Source of the DNA: Apostichopus japonicus
Taxonomy: Eukaryota; Echinodermata; Holothuroidea; Aspidochirotida; Stichopodidae
DNA length: 64,000 bases
NCBI RefSeq assembly: GCF_037975245.1
Contig: NC_092561.1
Location: 124,001 to 188,000, forward strand
Direction: 5' to 3'
The notes beneath the pieces were generated by a model that saw only the letters and a list, made by a program, of their open reading frames with translations, ran no database searches and was not told the origin of the DNA. Below are positions 13,601-28,238 of the stretch, piece by piece. Position numbers and translations under genes: made by a program. Numbering within the stretch: the first letter of the stretch is position 1; every line of letters begins with the position of its first letter.

Positions 13601-16600
13601 AGATATCACAGGCTTCAATTTCCTTCACACGCAAAACCTGAAGACTTGATCAAGTCTAAATGTCACATCATGGAGCCACATGTACTACTGCACCATATCT
13701 TTTACATTGTTTTCTCTTTATTTCAGTACAATGTTTATTTCCTGTAATGGAGACGGTTTGAAGCTCTTAATATGACCTAATGGTGGTACTGGCTTCAGTG
13801 TCAACATTGCTTAACAGTCTTCCTTGAAACTATGAAAACAGAAACAGAGAAAATAAAGGATTTCAGATCCTGTGATGACATCAACAGATTTTCAACAATG
13901 AAAGTTCTCAGATAAGTTTATCTCTGAAATGGATAAAGATCTCTCTTAGCTATTCAGGAGACTTACTTGTTCATCTCCAAAGATCTCTGTCAAAGAAACT
14001 AAGTTAAGATGATAGTAGGGGTTGTGCGACTCTCCTTTACGATTGCCCACCCTATTATTATCTGACGTAAAACAGGGATGTAAGGGAAGCCTCGCAAATC
14101 TAACCGCCATGTCCGGGCCGGTGGATTTTTCCGCGGCTATAATGAGCACAGCCACAAGCAGATAATGAGTCACACTTGAGTGCACACTCTCTCCAAACCA
14201 CCCTCCACGCTATACAGTTACATTCACAGCCGCGGTCAAGTTTTTACTAAGCCGATTTGAACACAATAGTGAGTTGAACAAAACATCATAGCTAAGTCTC
14301 AAGGTATTCAAACGTTTCAAAAAGATAGTATGTTTATACGCCGTATTTTATCCTACTGCAGAAGCAAAACTTCTATGAAAAATAAGTAAGGAAATGTGAA
14401 TTTACACTGCAGGAATCTAAAATGCTATCTTTCTTATTTTCCCAGTCGGCCAAGTAGGAACAAAAAGTTTCGTTGCCTTTTTGCAAGGACATAAAGGTTC
14501 CTGAATTTTTAAGATTTAAAAAACTGAAATCACAATCTCACTTCTTGTACACGTACACATAACCGTGAACCAGAGCCTAACATACGGGATGACTAGAATA
14601 ATCCTACTAAGTTGTATAGAACAGGACCTAAACTACCTAGCTAGGTGAAAAAAATCGGTTGAATGTAGGAAATTTTTCGCACTCCAGCGGAGCTGTACTT
14701 TTTTTTTAGCCAGCTAGATCGTAGACATCATGAGGATTGAACAAATGATAATTTCTTGTGAAAGAAATTTGAAATAAATGTGGAAAAAATGCGATTATCC
14801 TTTCTCCGTTTTAAGTGTAAATGTTATTCTAGCGTTCCATGGTTAAGAAAGTTGAAAGAAATAAAGTTTATCAACTTCATTTACTGACTTTTGAGCTTCG
14901 TTCAAAAAAAAAACGTCCTTTACTACTCTGAAAATCAGTAGAGAAATTAGCAATTGTGTACGAACAGTAAGTTGGTACACCTTTCAAATTTTACGAAAGA
15001 TCGAGCAAAATACTTTCGAAAAATTCACGCGAAACTGGCATATCGTGCTAAATGCAACTAATGTCATGTAGACAAGGCTCTAGTACACCCATTTATGAAT
15101 AAACCATACGACCACATCTGGCGGGGGGAAAGGAAAGTATGTTCTAGAATTTCCACCCAAAAAAAAGGAAAAATTAATATCCTACCATAGTTAAGTGTAT
15201 AGTAAATAGCCTAACCACTTCGCCGGTTACGGATCTCACGTAACAACAAAAACACAACTAATTGTATTTTGCGAAGTTGACGTTTTCTACAAGGACATGG
15301 AAACAATATTTAGCATTCAGTTAATCATGCGAAGTGGCCTAAAACATGGGATTAAAAGGTTTACTTTCATAAAGATAGCCATACTGTAGCTATTGGGGCC
15401 TTGATATCGTGCTTTGTCTGTATGGTATAGACTCGTGTATCATGGGGAATAGAAAGTTATGTTCATGCGGAGGAGTCGGTTGGCTTGAGGTGTTTTACTT
15501 ACCTTAATGTTACGGGGATATATACTTTTCTTGAACGTCTAAGATAATATTTCGCATAACTTTACCGATCCTTTACCGACTTACCTTATTAATTCTAGAG
15601 TGGAGCCAAAATAGTTTACTCCATGAAAAGTTTTTTGGAAACGTGCCAAAAATGATAAAAATGAAAACGATGATATTTAAGTAGGGGTAAACACTGCAGT
15701 TGTAAACTGATGTACGTATAGTAAAATTTTCACCGAATAGTAACTTGTATCTCTAACCACATGGCAGCCTAACACACTAAGTCAATGGGAAAATCAAGCC
15801 TCAAACATCTGTTTATTCGTTGAATTTGTGTTGCAGTTAGCTTCAGAGATCAACGTTACGGTCGATGTTCTCTCTTTAACATACATATGTGGCATAGCTT
15901 AACTATTGTTTTGTTTAAATTCTGGTTTGTCAACATGGGTTTTCTGAAGTTCTTGGGGGGCATATATTTAATGCAATGGCTGATTCAGTTTTTAATTCAT
16001 AGTTACGTACCACTCGTTGAACAAGGCTCATAATGTATAGGCCCAGGTAAAGGCTGCTTTTATCGAACTTTCGAGTAGCGGAGTTTCACAATTGTTCATA
16101 AGAGACCCAAGAAATTTTATTTGTGAGGTTTGATAACGTGGAAGATTTGCAAGAATTATATAAAGTACTGAATCTCGGACATTTGGTAGTGGCGGATTTT
16201 AGTGTATAAGTCACTTTGCGACATAAACTACCGCTCTATTGACTGTCAAAACCGCAAAAGTTAATCCGGTCACTTGGTCAAGTTTGCTCATTGTTTGTGA
16301 AGAATAACCAGCCTTGTGTTGTCAGGACGCTGTGCTCATTACTCCGGCTGGCAACCAGCGTGTGTGCATTCAACCATGGGACCAATATGCACATGCATAA
16401 TGAGCAAGGGGTGCGAGATTTCCGCCGGCCCGGAACCGGCGGTTAGATTTGCGAGGCTTCCCTAAGTGCAGCCAAAAAAAAAAACCGGAAAAATATTCGG
16501 AGACCCCAGGTGAATGCCGTCCTAACACATCCTACTCCTAGCTTTGACTACTTACACACTATCGTTACTGTATGTTAGGCTAGCTTAGAAGTATTAGCGC

Positions 16601-19600
16601 TAACACATCCTACCCCTAGTTCTTACTACTTACACACTATCGTTATGTTAGGCTAGCTCAAAGTTACGAATACGTCGCAGCGAACTACGGAATAAAAAAC
16701 AGTCTCACATTCGAATGCGATCACAAATATCGACTTTCATATGCGTATCCCGTAGATTTCCGCCGCTCACAAATATCACAAGCGTTAATTCCAAAACTTA
16801 TGTCGAGCACCAGCAGTTACGAAGATATTAATTAGCAGTCCAATCAACATGAATTAGGCAAGGTTTTTCAACGACAGAAATGAGCTATAGCGATTTGAAG
16901 TTCGCACGTACGCAACGATATTCACATGGCACAATGTTGTACAGTGCAATGCGATGATGCGAAACTGGAAATAGTATTTTGAGTGATCGATGAGTGAAAA
17001 TTGAAGTTAGCTTGCTGCAACGGGCCAGGCATTTTTGCCGCGTTGTGTCTTTGATATTCGAACAATTTTGTGGAACTTTATTGGAATTAAAAAAAAAACG
17101 GATTTCCGTAAAAATACGGAAGACTTATTGGAATTAAAAAAAAAAACGGATTTCCGTAAAAATCCGGAAGACTTACATCCCTGGTAAAAAAAGCCATCAA
17201 TCACACCCATTATTTTTTTACCTGATAAGCTGTCTGACTCGCTTGATTTGTGATGGTCTTACTCGCTCCCCTGAAGAGTAAAATTCTGGCTGCAGCCGTC
17301 TGATTGTAGGAGGCACAAACATGGAGGGGGGTGTTGCCGGCTTCGTTCTGGGCGTCCATGTCGGCGTCGTACGAAAGCAATGTTTCTATATGTTGGATAC
17401 GTCCGTGTCGACAAGCCTTGAAGTGGAGAGAAGTGAATATCCTTGAAAGCATCAACAAAATCAGACAATCAAAAAAGAGTTCAGGTTTTTATCAACATTT
17501 TCAATTACAAATTCAGGTACAGTAACACTTTTGATAGGCCTTTCAAAATTTGCTAGCCTGTTAAAGAAAAACCAAAACCAATGAGGCCACAAAAGGACTA
17601 TTTGTTACAGGAGAAGACAGGAAATTTACAAAATGCATAATTTTTTTCTCATTGCATCATGTTTCATACTTTTGCAGTCAAGAGAGTGCTGAAATAAAAA
17701 AATGCAAATTTATCTCAGTCATGACTATTGTATAAATGTTGGATATTAATGACCCAGAAAACCAAATGGCTTACTGGTTCTTTGCCAAATTTCAAGCTTG
17801 TCAGTTTTCAAGCTTTCATGTAAAAGCAGCGATAACCTACTTTGATCTTGCTTTAGTTTTGTTTCTTGTACCTTCTTTAGTAATAATTTGTACCAGATGA
17901 AGTTCCCTCCACCTTTCCACATTCCAAGTTTTCAAAGCGTCCATGTTTTCAAGCTGTCATTGCAGCGATAACCTACTTTGATCTTGCTTTAGTTTTGTTT
18001 CTTGTACCTTCTTTAGTAATAATTTTACCACATGAAGTTCCCTCCACCTTTCCACATTCCAAGTTTTCAAGCGTCCATGTTTTCAAGCTGTCATTGCTGC
18101 AATACCTATTTTGATCTTGCTTTAGTTTTGTTTCTTGTACCTTCTTTAGTAATAATTTTACCACATGAAGTTCCCTCCACCTTTCAAGATTCCAAGTTTT
18201 CAAAGCGTCCATGTTTTCAAGCTGTCATTGCAGCAATACCTATTGTGATCTTGCTTTAGTTTTGTTTCTTGTACATTCTTTAGTAATAATTTTACCCCAT
18301 GAAGTTCCCTCCATCTTTCCACATTCCAAGTTTTCAAGCATCCATGTTTTCAAGCTGTCATTGCAGCAATAACCTACTTTGATCTTGCTTAAGTTTTGTT
18401 TCTTGTACATTCTTTAGTAATAATTTTACCACATGAAGTTCCCTCCACCTTTCCACATTCCAAGTTTTCAAGCATCCATGTTTTCAAGCTGTCATTGCAG
18501 CAATACCTATGTTGATCCTGCTTTATTTTCGATCCTGGTTTAATTTTACCTGATGAAGTTCCCTCCACCCTTTGTCATCGGGGACGTCTAACTCTGACCG
18601 ATCCTTGACGAGTATACTAAGACACGCGGGATCACCGCCGTGAATTACGCTGTAATGCACCGGTGTGAGACCCTTGGCATCGCGATAATTCGGCGAGGCA
18701 CCCAAGTCCAGAAGTAACTGAAAAAAATGAGAATGAAACCCTGATTTAAAAATCTCAAGGTAGAAAGAATGCCTTGACATAAGTTAGGTCCAATATTTAC
18801 ATCTGACAGTCCCAAAAATCTATACCAGAGCAAAAATATACTCACAGTGAACTTTCTATTCCAAGATGTTTATGAGAAAAATGGACATTTTTGACTGACA
18901 GTAACACTTTGTTTTCAGGGTCTAGTTTCAGAACTTGTCATTATTTGCTAATTTTCTTAATAAATTTTTTTTTAATAAATAAATTAATAAGCATTAATAA
19001 TAAGCATTTTTACTTAGAAAGCTTGGCACAGCTTTCATTATCTTTACATGTTTATCCTGACATCTAGTGAGCAAATAAGAATTTTTTTTTGGAACTTTGA
19101 ACCCTTAGGTCACTGATTTGAATTCCATTCTAACCCAAAAAAATATTCTTTGTTCTTTTCAAGTTTGCTTTTAACTTCCCAATCAGTTTCCATTCTTCAA
19201 CAACTCCCGCCCCCCTCCCCCCCCCCTTGTTAAAAAATTAAATTTCCAGTTGTTTACAATAATTTGATCATATTAAAACTAATTAACCGTTGAAAACGTT
19301 ATTGCAGTTCACCATGTTACAACAACATGTTTCTCTTTCACCAAACATTTAGAAAGTCAAAAAAATCAAATAAATTGGACACAGGTGGCTGAACAACTTG
19401 AATAAAAGTGATGCATTCCAAAAGTTTACAAACCTGTTTTTGTTAAATCTTACAAGAGTAACTTAATTTTATTCCATTCAAGCCATAAAAGGATTGTCTG
19501 GTGGCCCAAAGAAGTTACCTTAAAAAAATGATAAATAATTTTCCAAACATGTTGGCAAAGTATGAGAACGCTAATGTTGCGTTTGACAGAGAAACAATTT

Positions 19601-22600
19601 TTTAATCGTTAAGGATGGACACTCCAATATGATTTGAACAGTACAGAACGTGACGTCATCTACGCTAATGCAGATTGCGACATTAACCCACGCTCTGTAC
19701 AGTGCCTACAGTAATCACAACAAAAACCGCGTTTGTGTACAGATGAATTTCTTCCTTAATTTTCGGTGAAATTTCTTATAAATTAGATATGTTTTCAAAA
19801 ACTCCTTAAGCCGCCATATATGTAGTAGATCGGTGGTTTCGTGGTCTTTTTGTAACACAAGATAAGTTTTAACAGCAGACTCTCTGTTGTTTATACATCG
19901 CGCTGTCCAGCTCCAACGCAAGGAATGTTCGCAGGCAACTCTAACCGTTACAATCGGAGAGTTCTGCGAAGCTTCTCGGTACTACATTCTGCTCTGACAT
20001 TGATTCCTCCAAGTTTCATCTTTCTGTGTTCCGAATACTTTTCAAGTTTCCTTTTACTGTAAATTTGATCCGTGAATTTTATTTCAGCGATTTCGAAGAA
20101 CAGTTTATGAACTGTGGTTTGAGTGTGAGAGTATATTATCTGCAAAGCTATACGTATACCAACTGGGAATGGTACAGTAGGCTATATACGTTCGCATTGT
20201 GTACGCTATATAGGCAATCACATGTGCGTGTACACGTGAGAGTGTATTTCCTGCGGAAATGGGAGTGCTAACTTCAAGTCGCCTGTTTTGCCTTTTTGCC
20301 AGAACTACGTCAATCACCATATTAATGTGTTCGAACAAATGGTACTTTTGGTGAGAAACTGGTGAATTTGAAAACCAGATTTCTACAAGAAGAAAACGTT
20401 GGAATGGGGACAATTTTTACATGGTTAGAAAGAGAAAAATAATAACTTCAAGGACAATGTATCAAAATCTTTCACCAGACAATTCCTTTAAATTAGAATA
20501 ATACTTATTGCTTATTATAGTGAAATGTTAGTTTCAAGAAGTTCAAGAATGTAACCCAATAGAAATTTCCCTCTTCAGCGATGTCTTTCAAAAGACACTG
20601 TCATTTTATGCAAATTATATGCATCAAAATAAACATAAAGCTGCATTTAACATTGCACTGTAACTTTCGATCAAACTACAAGATCTATAATTGATGTAAT
20701 TACAAGTATTTTGGTTGCTCTTACTAATGGAATAATCAAAGTTTTTTAGCCCAATATGGAAAATTTTGTGTCCAACAGAATTGATCTTATGTTTTACCTT
20801 ACAAGTTTCTGCGTACTCTCATCATATTTTGGCAAGATTTTGGTGGACTTTTGTAATATTTTTGCTATGTTTCCAGTGTACCTTAATATCATTCCCTTTT
20901 CTGTTGACTAGGCAACTACTGTATAGCAACAACTTTACCCTAACATGGAGAGCATTAACAAGATTCTTTATTTTCCTCTCCAAGTTGCAAATCAAATAAT
21001 TTTGTTCTATCTTAAATATTTTATTCTTTTACCTCCGTGTTTTTTGCGATACCCTTTTCCACCGCTTTGTGAACAGCTGTTTGACCGTGTTTATTCCTGA
21101 AATCCAGGTGAGCTCCGTTCGCCACCAACAACTTCACAATTTCTTCTGTTTTATCTAATGTTGCTGCAAACGTGAGAGGTGTTTCTACGGAGAGAGAAAA
21201 TAGACAAGAAAATAATTGACTTGATGATAAAATGACACTTGTAAATTGGTCACTCTCTTAAGATTACACGAAAATCATTGTGACTCATATGACAACATTA
21301 ACCTACAAAACTTGTGCAAAGTTTTCTGGAGAAAGGCAAGTTATACACAAAGTAGACTATGAACAAGATGTCTAGAAACCTGTAAAATTAAAATAAGTAA
21401 GCTTGGGGGTAGCCCCAGAAATAGAGGCACTAACCACCACCATGCAGTAATATCTTGGATTGGTTCTACACTATATTGCCAGAACTATTTCACTCAAGTC
21501 CGGTCTTATGTCATATATGATGCTGGTATCGCCATACCCCACCCTTCAGAAGTTTACTTATTAACTTTGAAAGCTACGCATTGAGTTTGTAGTTTGTGTA
21601 TATACATCATAGAAAATCGATGGTTTAAGTTTGTAAATGTAGGTCAGTTTAGTCCTTGAAGCAGTCTCAGCTGCGCTACGTTACTTTGAAAGTTTACTAC
21701 TCTAACCGAAGCTAACCAGTCCTGCAGGCGACTGACAGCTGCAAGAGGCACACCACGGCAGCTCTCACTTTTTGATACAATGGCTTATTAATTGAGGGCG
21801 AAATGATAGACTCAGTGAGAGGGAAAATATCTAAAAGGGATGGAATGCAAGGATTCACATCCTCATTGTCAAGATGAGTCACAAAATGCTAGTGGCAATA
21901 TAGTATACTGCCATCTACCTGTGAGGTCTATATCAAGGGTTTGACCTAGCTTTGTAAGACAGAGCTCTCAATTAATCAGTGAATTTTTAATTGATAACAG
22001 TCTCTCTCTCCTTTTACCACTAGAATGTTTCAAAATGTTGGAGCAAGTGCAGGTCAACCTACATTTATAGAAGTATAGATGGAATATTCAGGGATGAGCC
22101 TGGGGTAAAACAAAAATCACTGAACTTTGTGGGTGATACTATACTAACGCAGAAGGTGCCAGTCAGAGCTAGCAGTGCGTCACAGTTACGGGTGGGGTCC
22201 ACGGGCCTGCCTAAGGGCTCCTGGTGGTCTCCATGGGCAACGCCCCCATTGATGTCCAGGGGTCGAAGCTCTCAGAAATAAGAGGTTTAAAGACAAAATT
22301 TTGGTGCCTATCTTATAAAGAATTTTGAATTTATTAAAACACTCAAAGCAAAGTTTTCACACTCAAAATGTGCACACTGAAGCCACATGCCTAGCCTGTC
22401 GTTATCAACCTACTTGATTCTTTCAATCATGGTGACCCTTATCTAAAAAGTCACTGTTCGTAACATTACACAATGGTCAGTTTTAATGTGGTAAAATGTT
22501 CAGCAGCTACAGCACTACACTTCTCTTCAGTTGCCCCTACTCTACTGATACTATGGTAAACTTAAGAAAATATCATTGCAATAATGTTGGGAACGTTATG

Positions 22601-25600
22601 AAAATCCAGAGAAATATTGTGGTATAGGCCCAAAATTTGCATTTGCTACAGTGTGTTAGGATAATAGTTCTTGTCCCCCTGCAGATTGGATACATGCAAT
22701 GCATTGGTAATGAAAAACATGCGAACGACGGATCAAATCATACAGTAACGCTGTTGTCAGAAATTCACAAAAATTGAGAGGGCATGTAAATTGCAGAGGT
22801 AGAAAAGAAATCACAGAAATCCACGAATCAGGCAGAAAAAGCTCATGCCTGAATATTGATTTCATGAAAGTTACTTATATTTTAACAGGATTGATGTATC
22901 TGTAGTGAACAATGATCAAGCCAATACTTCTTTGGTTTGACAGTTACATACATAGCGCCCTCCATAACTCTACTAGGTGATTCTAAGATAGCAATCACAA
23001 CCATGGAATACTGGCATTTCGTCCATTATCCATTGTATCATATCATTGTTAATATTATTTCCCCACAATATGCTAGTAAGTCAAATAATGGTTACATTGA
23101 TATTCATTTATCTACTACTTTCAAAGCAATTTCCTCAGTGAGATGTTTATACTGTAGTTATAATTGAGCCCTCTTAAATATATCGATGCACAATAGTGTA
23201 GGTCCCAAAGAAAGATACAAAACTTAGCAATCTTGCTAAAAAAATAAGAAAACGACAATAATGACACTACTGTGTTTTCAGTTACAATTCAGTGAAGGCC
23301 CAGCCTAGTTGGCTACAGTGACGAATACACAATTTTGCATCATTGGTTTGTTTCGACAGATCTGGTTCCAATCATTGAAGCCACCCTGAAGACGATCACC
23401 GGAACTGGCAGTTTTCAAAGTATGTCACGAATGTCGAGTCACCGGTTGCAAAAATAGGGCTAGGTTCATTTCACTCAAGAAGCAAGTCACTCGGTAAAGG
23501 GTATAAAGAGTTTTGATTGGCAGCTAGAGGCACATGACTGGGATACTCCACTATCGGTGACCAAACCTTCACTGTGCCCTTGGGCTAGCAATTAAATTAC
23601 AGATTGATTGAAGAGTAGATGGTGCATCTGATGTCCTCAAAATAAATACTGTATGTCAAAAAATCTCTAAGAATACAGTCATGTTTACAACTACATATTA
23701 AACCATATTAAACCATATTAGACCATATTAAATAGCATTTTAAACCATATCATATATTAACCCTATCAAACCATATTAAACCATGTGTACTAATAAACCA
23801 AAGAAAATGAGTGCAAAGGAAAAGCATTTTTCAAATCTTTTTGCATTTAATTGTAAACATTTGCATCATTATGACTAAAATATTTGATATTTGCCCATAA
23901 TTGGATACCTAGAACTTCCTATATGTAGATACAAACATTTCAATAACTATCACATTGTTAGCCCTCTTTAATTCAATAAAAACAAAAGCTTGCCACACAA
24001 CAAAGTTAACGAAACATTTCTTTGGAAGCTGCATGCTGGATGTGACTTTGGTCTGCTAAAGTAACTACTGTAAACATGCTCCAAGGTAACCTATGGTTAC
24101 TGGAATCTTCTAGCATGTGCATTGTACTAGATTCTGGGCACATTTAATGCTCAGTGCAGCTCTCGAGTTACAGAACAGTAGTTTTTCATTAACCTACAGT
24201 ATGTGTACGGTACATGAAATGTTGGATGTTATTTTATTAACCAAGTGCAACATGACTGAAACTCGTTGAAGGTCAAAGAACCCATCAGTCAAGCTTAACG
24301 ACCCATTCACTGCAAGGCTATTTATAATAAACGTCTAAAATCATCAGCATTTTACACTTACTTTTGGTCACAATGTTCTCTGAAAATTTCTGTAGTATTT
24401 GACAATAAAAGTCTCTAAGCATTTTATTAATGAACATTCACTTTGACTTTACCAATTGTAACTTCAGATGGTGCAAAATACAGTACTAGAAATTTTGAAA
24501 ATTAGCAATTTGGTGGGGGAGGTGGGACTTCAGTAGTCCTAGTCTTATTATGTGCAATTTTTTTTTGCGAACAAATTTCAAAATCAAATGGATTGATTAA
24601 CAATATTTACTCTCCTTGCAATTCTCCTTCGAGTAAAATGTCTAGGAGGTTATCTTATAAAGTCGACAAGATTCCATTATTTTTGTTGAATTACAATATT
24701 TACTTTGATTAATAGTCCTTAAATTTTTGTAAATATTGCAAACCAAACACCCTTTAGATATGATACATAAATCTATATAGAGATCATGTATGCTACATAT
24801 TAATTATATATCATATAAAAATTACAATATATGAAATTATAACCAGTGATATTGTAGTCGCATTTAAACCACCTGTTATCTAATTACAATCAATCTAGAA
24901 GAAGGCAATACAACACCTACCTATATAGACTTGTAACGTCATAAATTACGAAGCAACTAAGATTGCATGCACACAGCACTTTATTGATTTTCTGAGAATT
25001 TTTTTTTTTTTTCAAAGGCCATTTAGAACCCTCCGTAATTAAGGCCAGGAGATACGAATGGTAAAAGAAAAGAAGAAAACGTGGAGATGAACAGCTAGAT
25101 AAACAAAACATCCTTCAGGAAAGAAAACAACGTGTAAACCAGTCTCGAATGGCAGAGCAGATTGGACATTTCTTCTTCTTGTTTTTTAATACTTTTTTAG
25201 ATCTTTTATTTATCTTTCATACTTATCAGCTAGAGAAGCTGGAGGTGGAGTATGTTATGTCAATAGAAAAAAGAGAGAGAGAAAAAGGGAGATATAGTAA
25301 GAATATTACCGAAGGAAGGAAATTTAGAGTAAGATATAAATACAACTGCTGAAAGATATTTAATGTTTTCTTTAATATGCGATTCACGATCATGACATGG
25401 ACTTCCCTCGGCTAGGAGCTCTTTTCATTTTGTTGATAAAGTAAGGCAACCTTTTCTTTTGTTTGTGTTAATTTTACTTCTTAAATTTTCAGAAGCAAAA
25501 ATAATGCAACATAATGAACTTTGCTTAAAATATGATTTTTCCCCCCCCCCCCTCCCCTCTTTGAAAGGAAGATCCATTTTCTACTTCAATCTTACTTTGC

Positions 25601-26415
25601 AACTTACAGAAAGAAAGGAAAAAATGGTTACATTAATCATTAAATTATTTTAAAAATTTATACAATTGGCATTCCTCTTGAAATTTTGACTGATGAACTA
25701 TTTTAATTATCAAATAATATCCTAAATCTTTTCAATACAACTCAAAATGCTCCTTTTTTGTATAATTTTGGTGGTGGTTGCGAGGGATAAGAGGTGGGGG
25801 TGGGAGTGAGGGCCGGGGTGGTGAATGGGATGGTCAAATCAATGGTAAGTACAACAACAATGAGACCATCAGCATTACAGTTAATTCCCAAGCCCATAAA
25901 TATTAGTTGTATATGTGCAAGATTCAACTCAAAGATTTAACAGTGAGATCATCAAAGCAATGTTTAAAGTATTGTACGCTTAGTACAAAGCCTGCATTTA
26001 TAGCATGATACTGTACTGTACAGTTAACTCATAAAATGTAAACCGAGTGTTTCATGTGTACGATACTCCATTCCGTGTCACTTCATCCTGTTCTCCCAAT
26101 ACTCTGTTCTGTGTCCTGTTCACTCATTAAAACCGGAGAGCAATATCTCCTCTTTCTGAAATGATCTTTCTCTGAACTTAGACAATTATCCTACAAGGTA
26201 AGCTATTTAACTGCTGACTGATTTGTTCTCAAATATTAATACTGAAAAACGAAATAACAAGCATTAAGCTTTCTTCTCACCCTGCCAGTTTACCCATGAG
26301 GAGGTTTAATAACAGGCTGAAATTAAACCATCAAAGCGTAAGAAACCCCCAAAAGGCCATTACAAAAGTCTGTTATGAGAACTTGCCTTTCATATAAACA
26401 GATGAATAATGTATG

Positions 26416-26446
<31 letters not shown>

Positions 26447-28144
26447 GGGCAATTGCATGCAAACAGGGACATGACTACAAAAATTAAAGAATCATTTCTG
26501 ACCCAATATTTTGCTTTTAATTCATGCTAAGGTATCCAGGATCCAGATCAGAAACTTTTTCCTAGCATACAGTGTCATTTTACCCAAACAAAGTGCAGTG
26601 ATAACTCACTATGATTCTGCAATTAAAATGCAAGTGAGCCTGTGTGGATTTTTCAAAGTCCCATATTCCCTTGTATGAAAGTAACTTGCACAAGTTTGAA
26701 ATATTTATGAGTAATACCAAGTATGATATTTTAAAATCACATCACATTGCCCATTCACCGTTTTGGTTTGTATGTATATGGCTGTAGTTAAAAGGCGTCT
26801 ATGTTGACATGTAATGCGAGTTACCGAGCAATCAAGATTTTAACATTATTGCTCTCCTGGAGGCGATCATTTTCTGCCATTCCATATTTTGCTTTTAGCC
26901 CAAGTACTGAGTATAACAATAGTCAAAGGAATAGAAAGTCCATGCATATGTTGATATGAAGGGCCACTGAAAGCTGTAATGCGAGTTACCGGTAATGCGA
27001 GTTACCGGTAATGCGAGTTACCGGTAATGCGAGTTACCAGTGCTGTAATGCGAGTTACCACTGTAATACTGAAAATAATTGAATATTGCCATATGACAAA
27101 GAATACAAAACAGTTGATCCATGATGCTGAATGATAAAACAAGTTGAAAAACCCCATTCCAGCTTTAGCTACCATTTAAATTGTGTGTAATCATTGGAAA
27201 TGAACATTGCCATTATTGTTCATCACATATTTTAATTTGGCCAGCAATTATTAGTAAAATGATTGACAGAGGTATAAGTATGGTTGCTTATTTGTTGCTA
27301 CAATGCTTTTAGACTTCTACAATGGTTCTTCAGAGCAACTAATTCTCAAGAATTTGATGAATGAAGATGAAAATACTGACTGGGCAATTTGTAATGCAAG
27401 GTACCGTAATGCGAGTTACCAGATTCTTCCCCCCTCCCTACCACTTCTAAAGTTGTTTTATATTTTGTTGTGCTACAATGTAAACTTCAGGATATAGTAG
27501 ATATCTAGTACATACATTCAATTCAACAAAACATTGTTTGTTTGACTAAACTAGTAAATGTCCATTTTTGCTGTGTACTTTTTGTGTAATGCGAGTTACC
27601 GATTTTGTTTATCCCCCTGTCATAAACTAGACTAGTACTTTTTGATATATTTAATTATTTAACTTGACATATATTGTAAGTCACCTTCCACTAGAGATAT
27701 TAGTTTCAGCATTTTATTTTCCATTTAGATTTCATTGATGACTGGACAAAGTGTAATGCGAGTTACCGGATTATTTCCCCTTCCACACCACATCTTAAAT
27801 TGTTTCATATCATTTAGCAGTTTGATGTTAACACCAGTGGAATAGATATCTACTACATACATTCAACTGGATACAACATCATTTGTTTGAGTAAACTACT
27901 GCATTGAACTTGCGTCAATTTTTGATGTGTCCTTTTTGCGTAATGCGAGTTACTGATTTTCTCAAGAGCACCATGCATAAGACAAAGCATTGCCATCACC
28001 CCTAATAATTTTAGATCATAGCTTTGAGTGTTGGCTATAATACCACAAATAATCAACCTGCAATACAATTCCTTGTCCAAGCTGCATCACTTAGACTATA
28101 AAAAAACATGAAAAAGTGTAATGCGAGTTACCGTGGAATCGCCC

Positions 28145-28180
<36 letters not shown>

Positions 28181-28193
28181 GTATGTATATATA

Positions 28194-28238
<45 letters not shown>

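Larger units (their letters stand above)
11640..17221 (-). other. SHANK: SHANK intron 8
   Basis: 5.6 kb holding the dispersed repeat copy at 12.3 kb, the 2.4-kb inverted-repeat element and the duplications at 16.5 and 17.1 kb. 12,900-13,900 contains open but low-complexity AT-rich frames with no family resemblance. Confidence 0.85.

Noticed and set aside
12879-13747. Cluster of plus-strand open frames in intron 8
   Set aside because: They are hydrophobic low-complexity translations of T-rich DNA, overlapping in several frames, with no domain, splice or codon support.
13946-14185. Minus-strand open frame of 79 codons
   Set aside because: Most of it lies in the left terminal inverted repeat of the 2.4-kb DNA element, with no protein family resemblance.
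17973-18212. Open frame with WRELH similar to SHANK exon 7, possible duplicated exon
   Set aside because: Only ~17 nt of exon end are repeated, as part of a 134-bp minisatellite. No acceptor or ankyrin coding sequence accompanies them.
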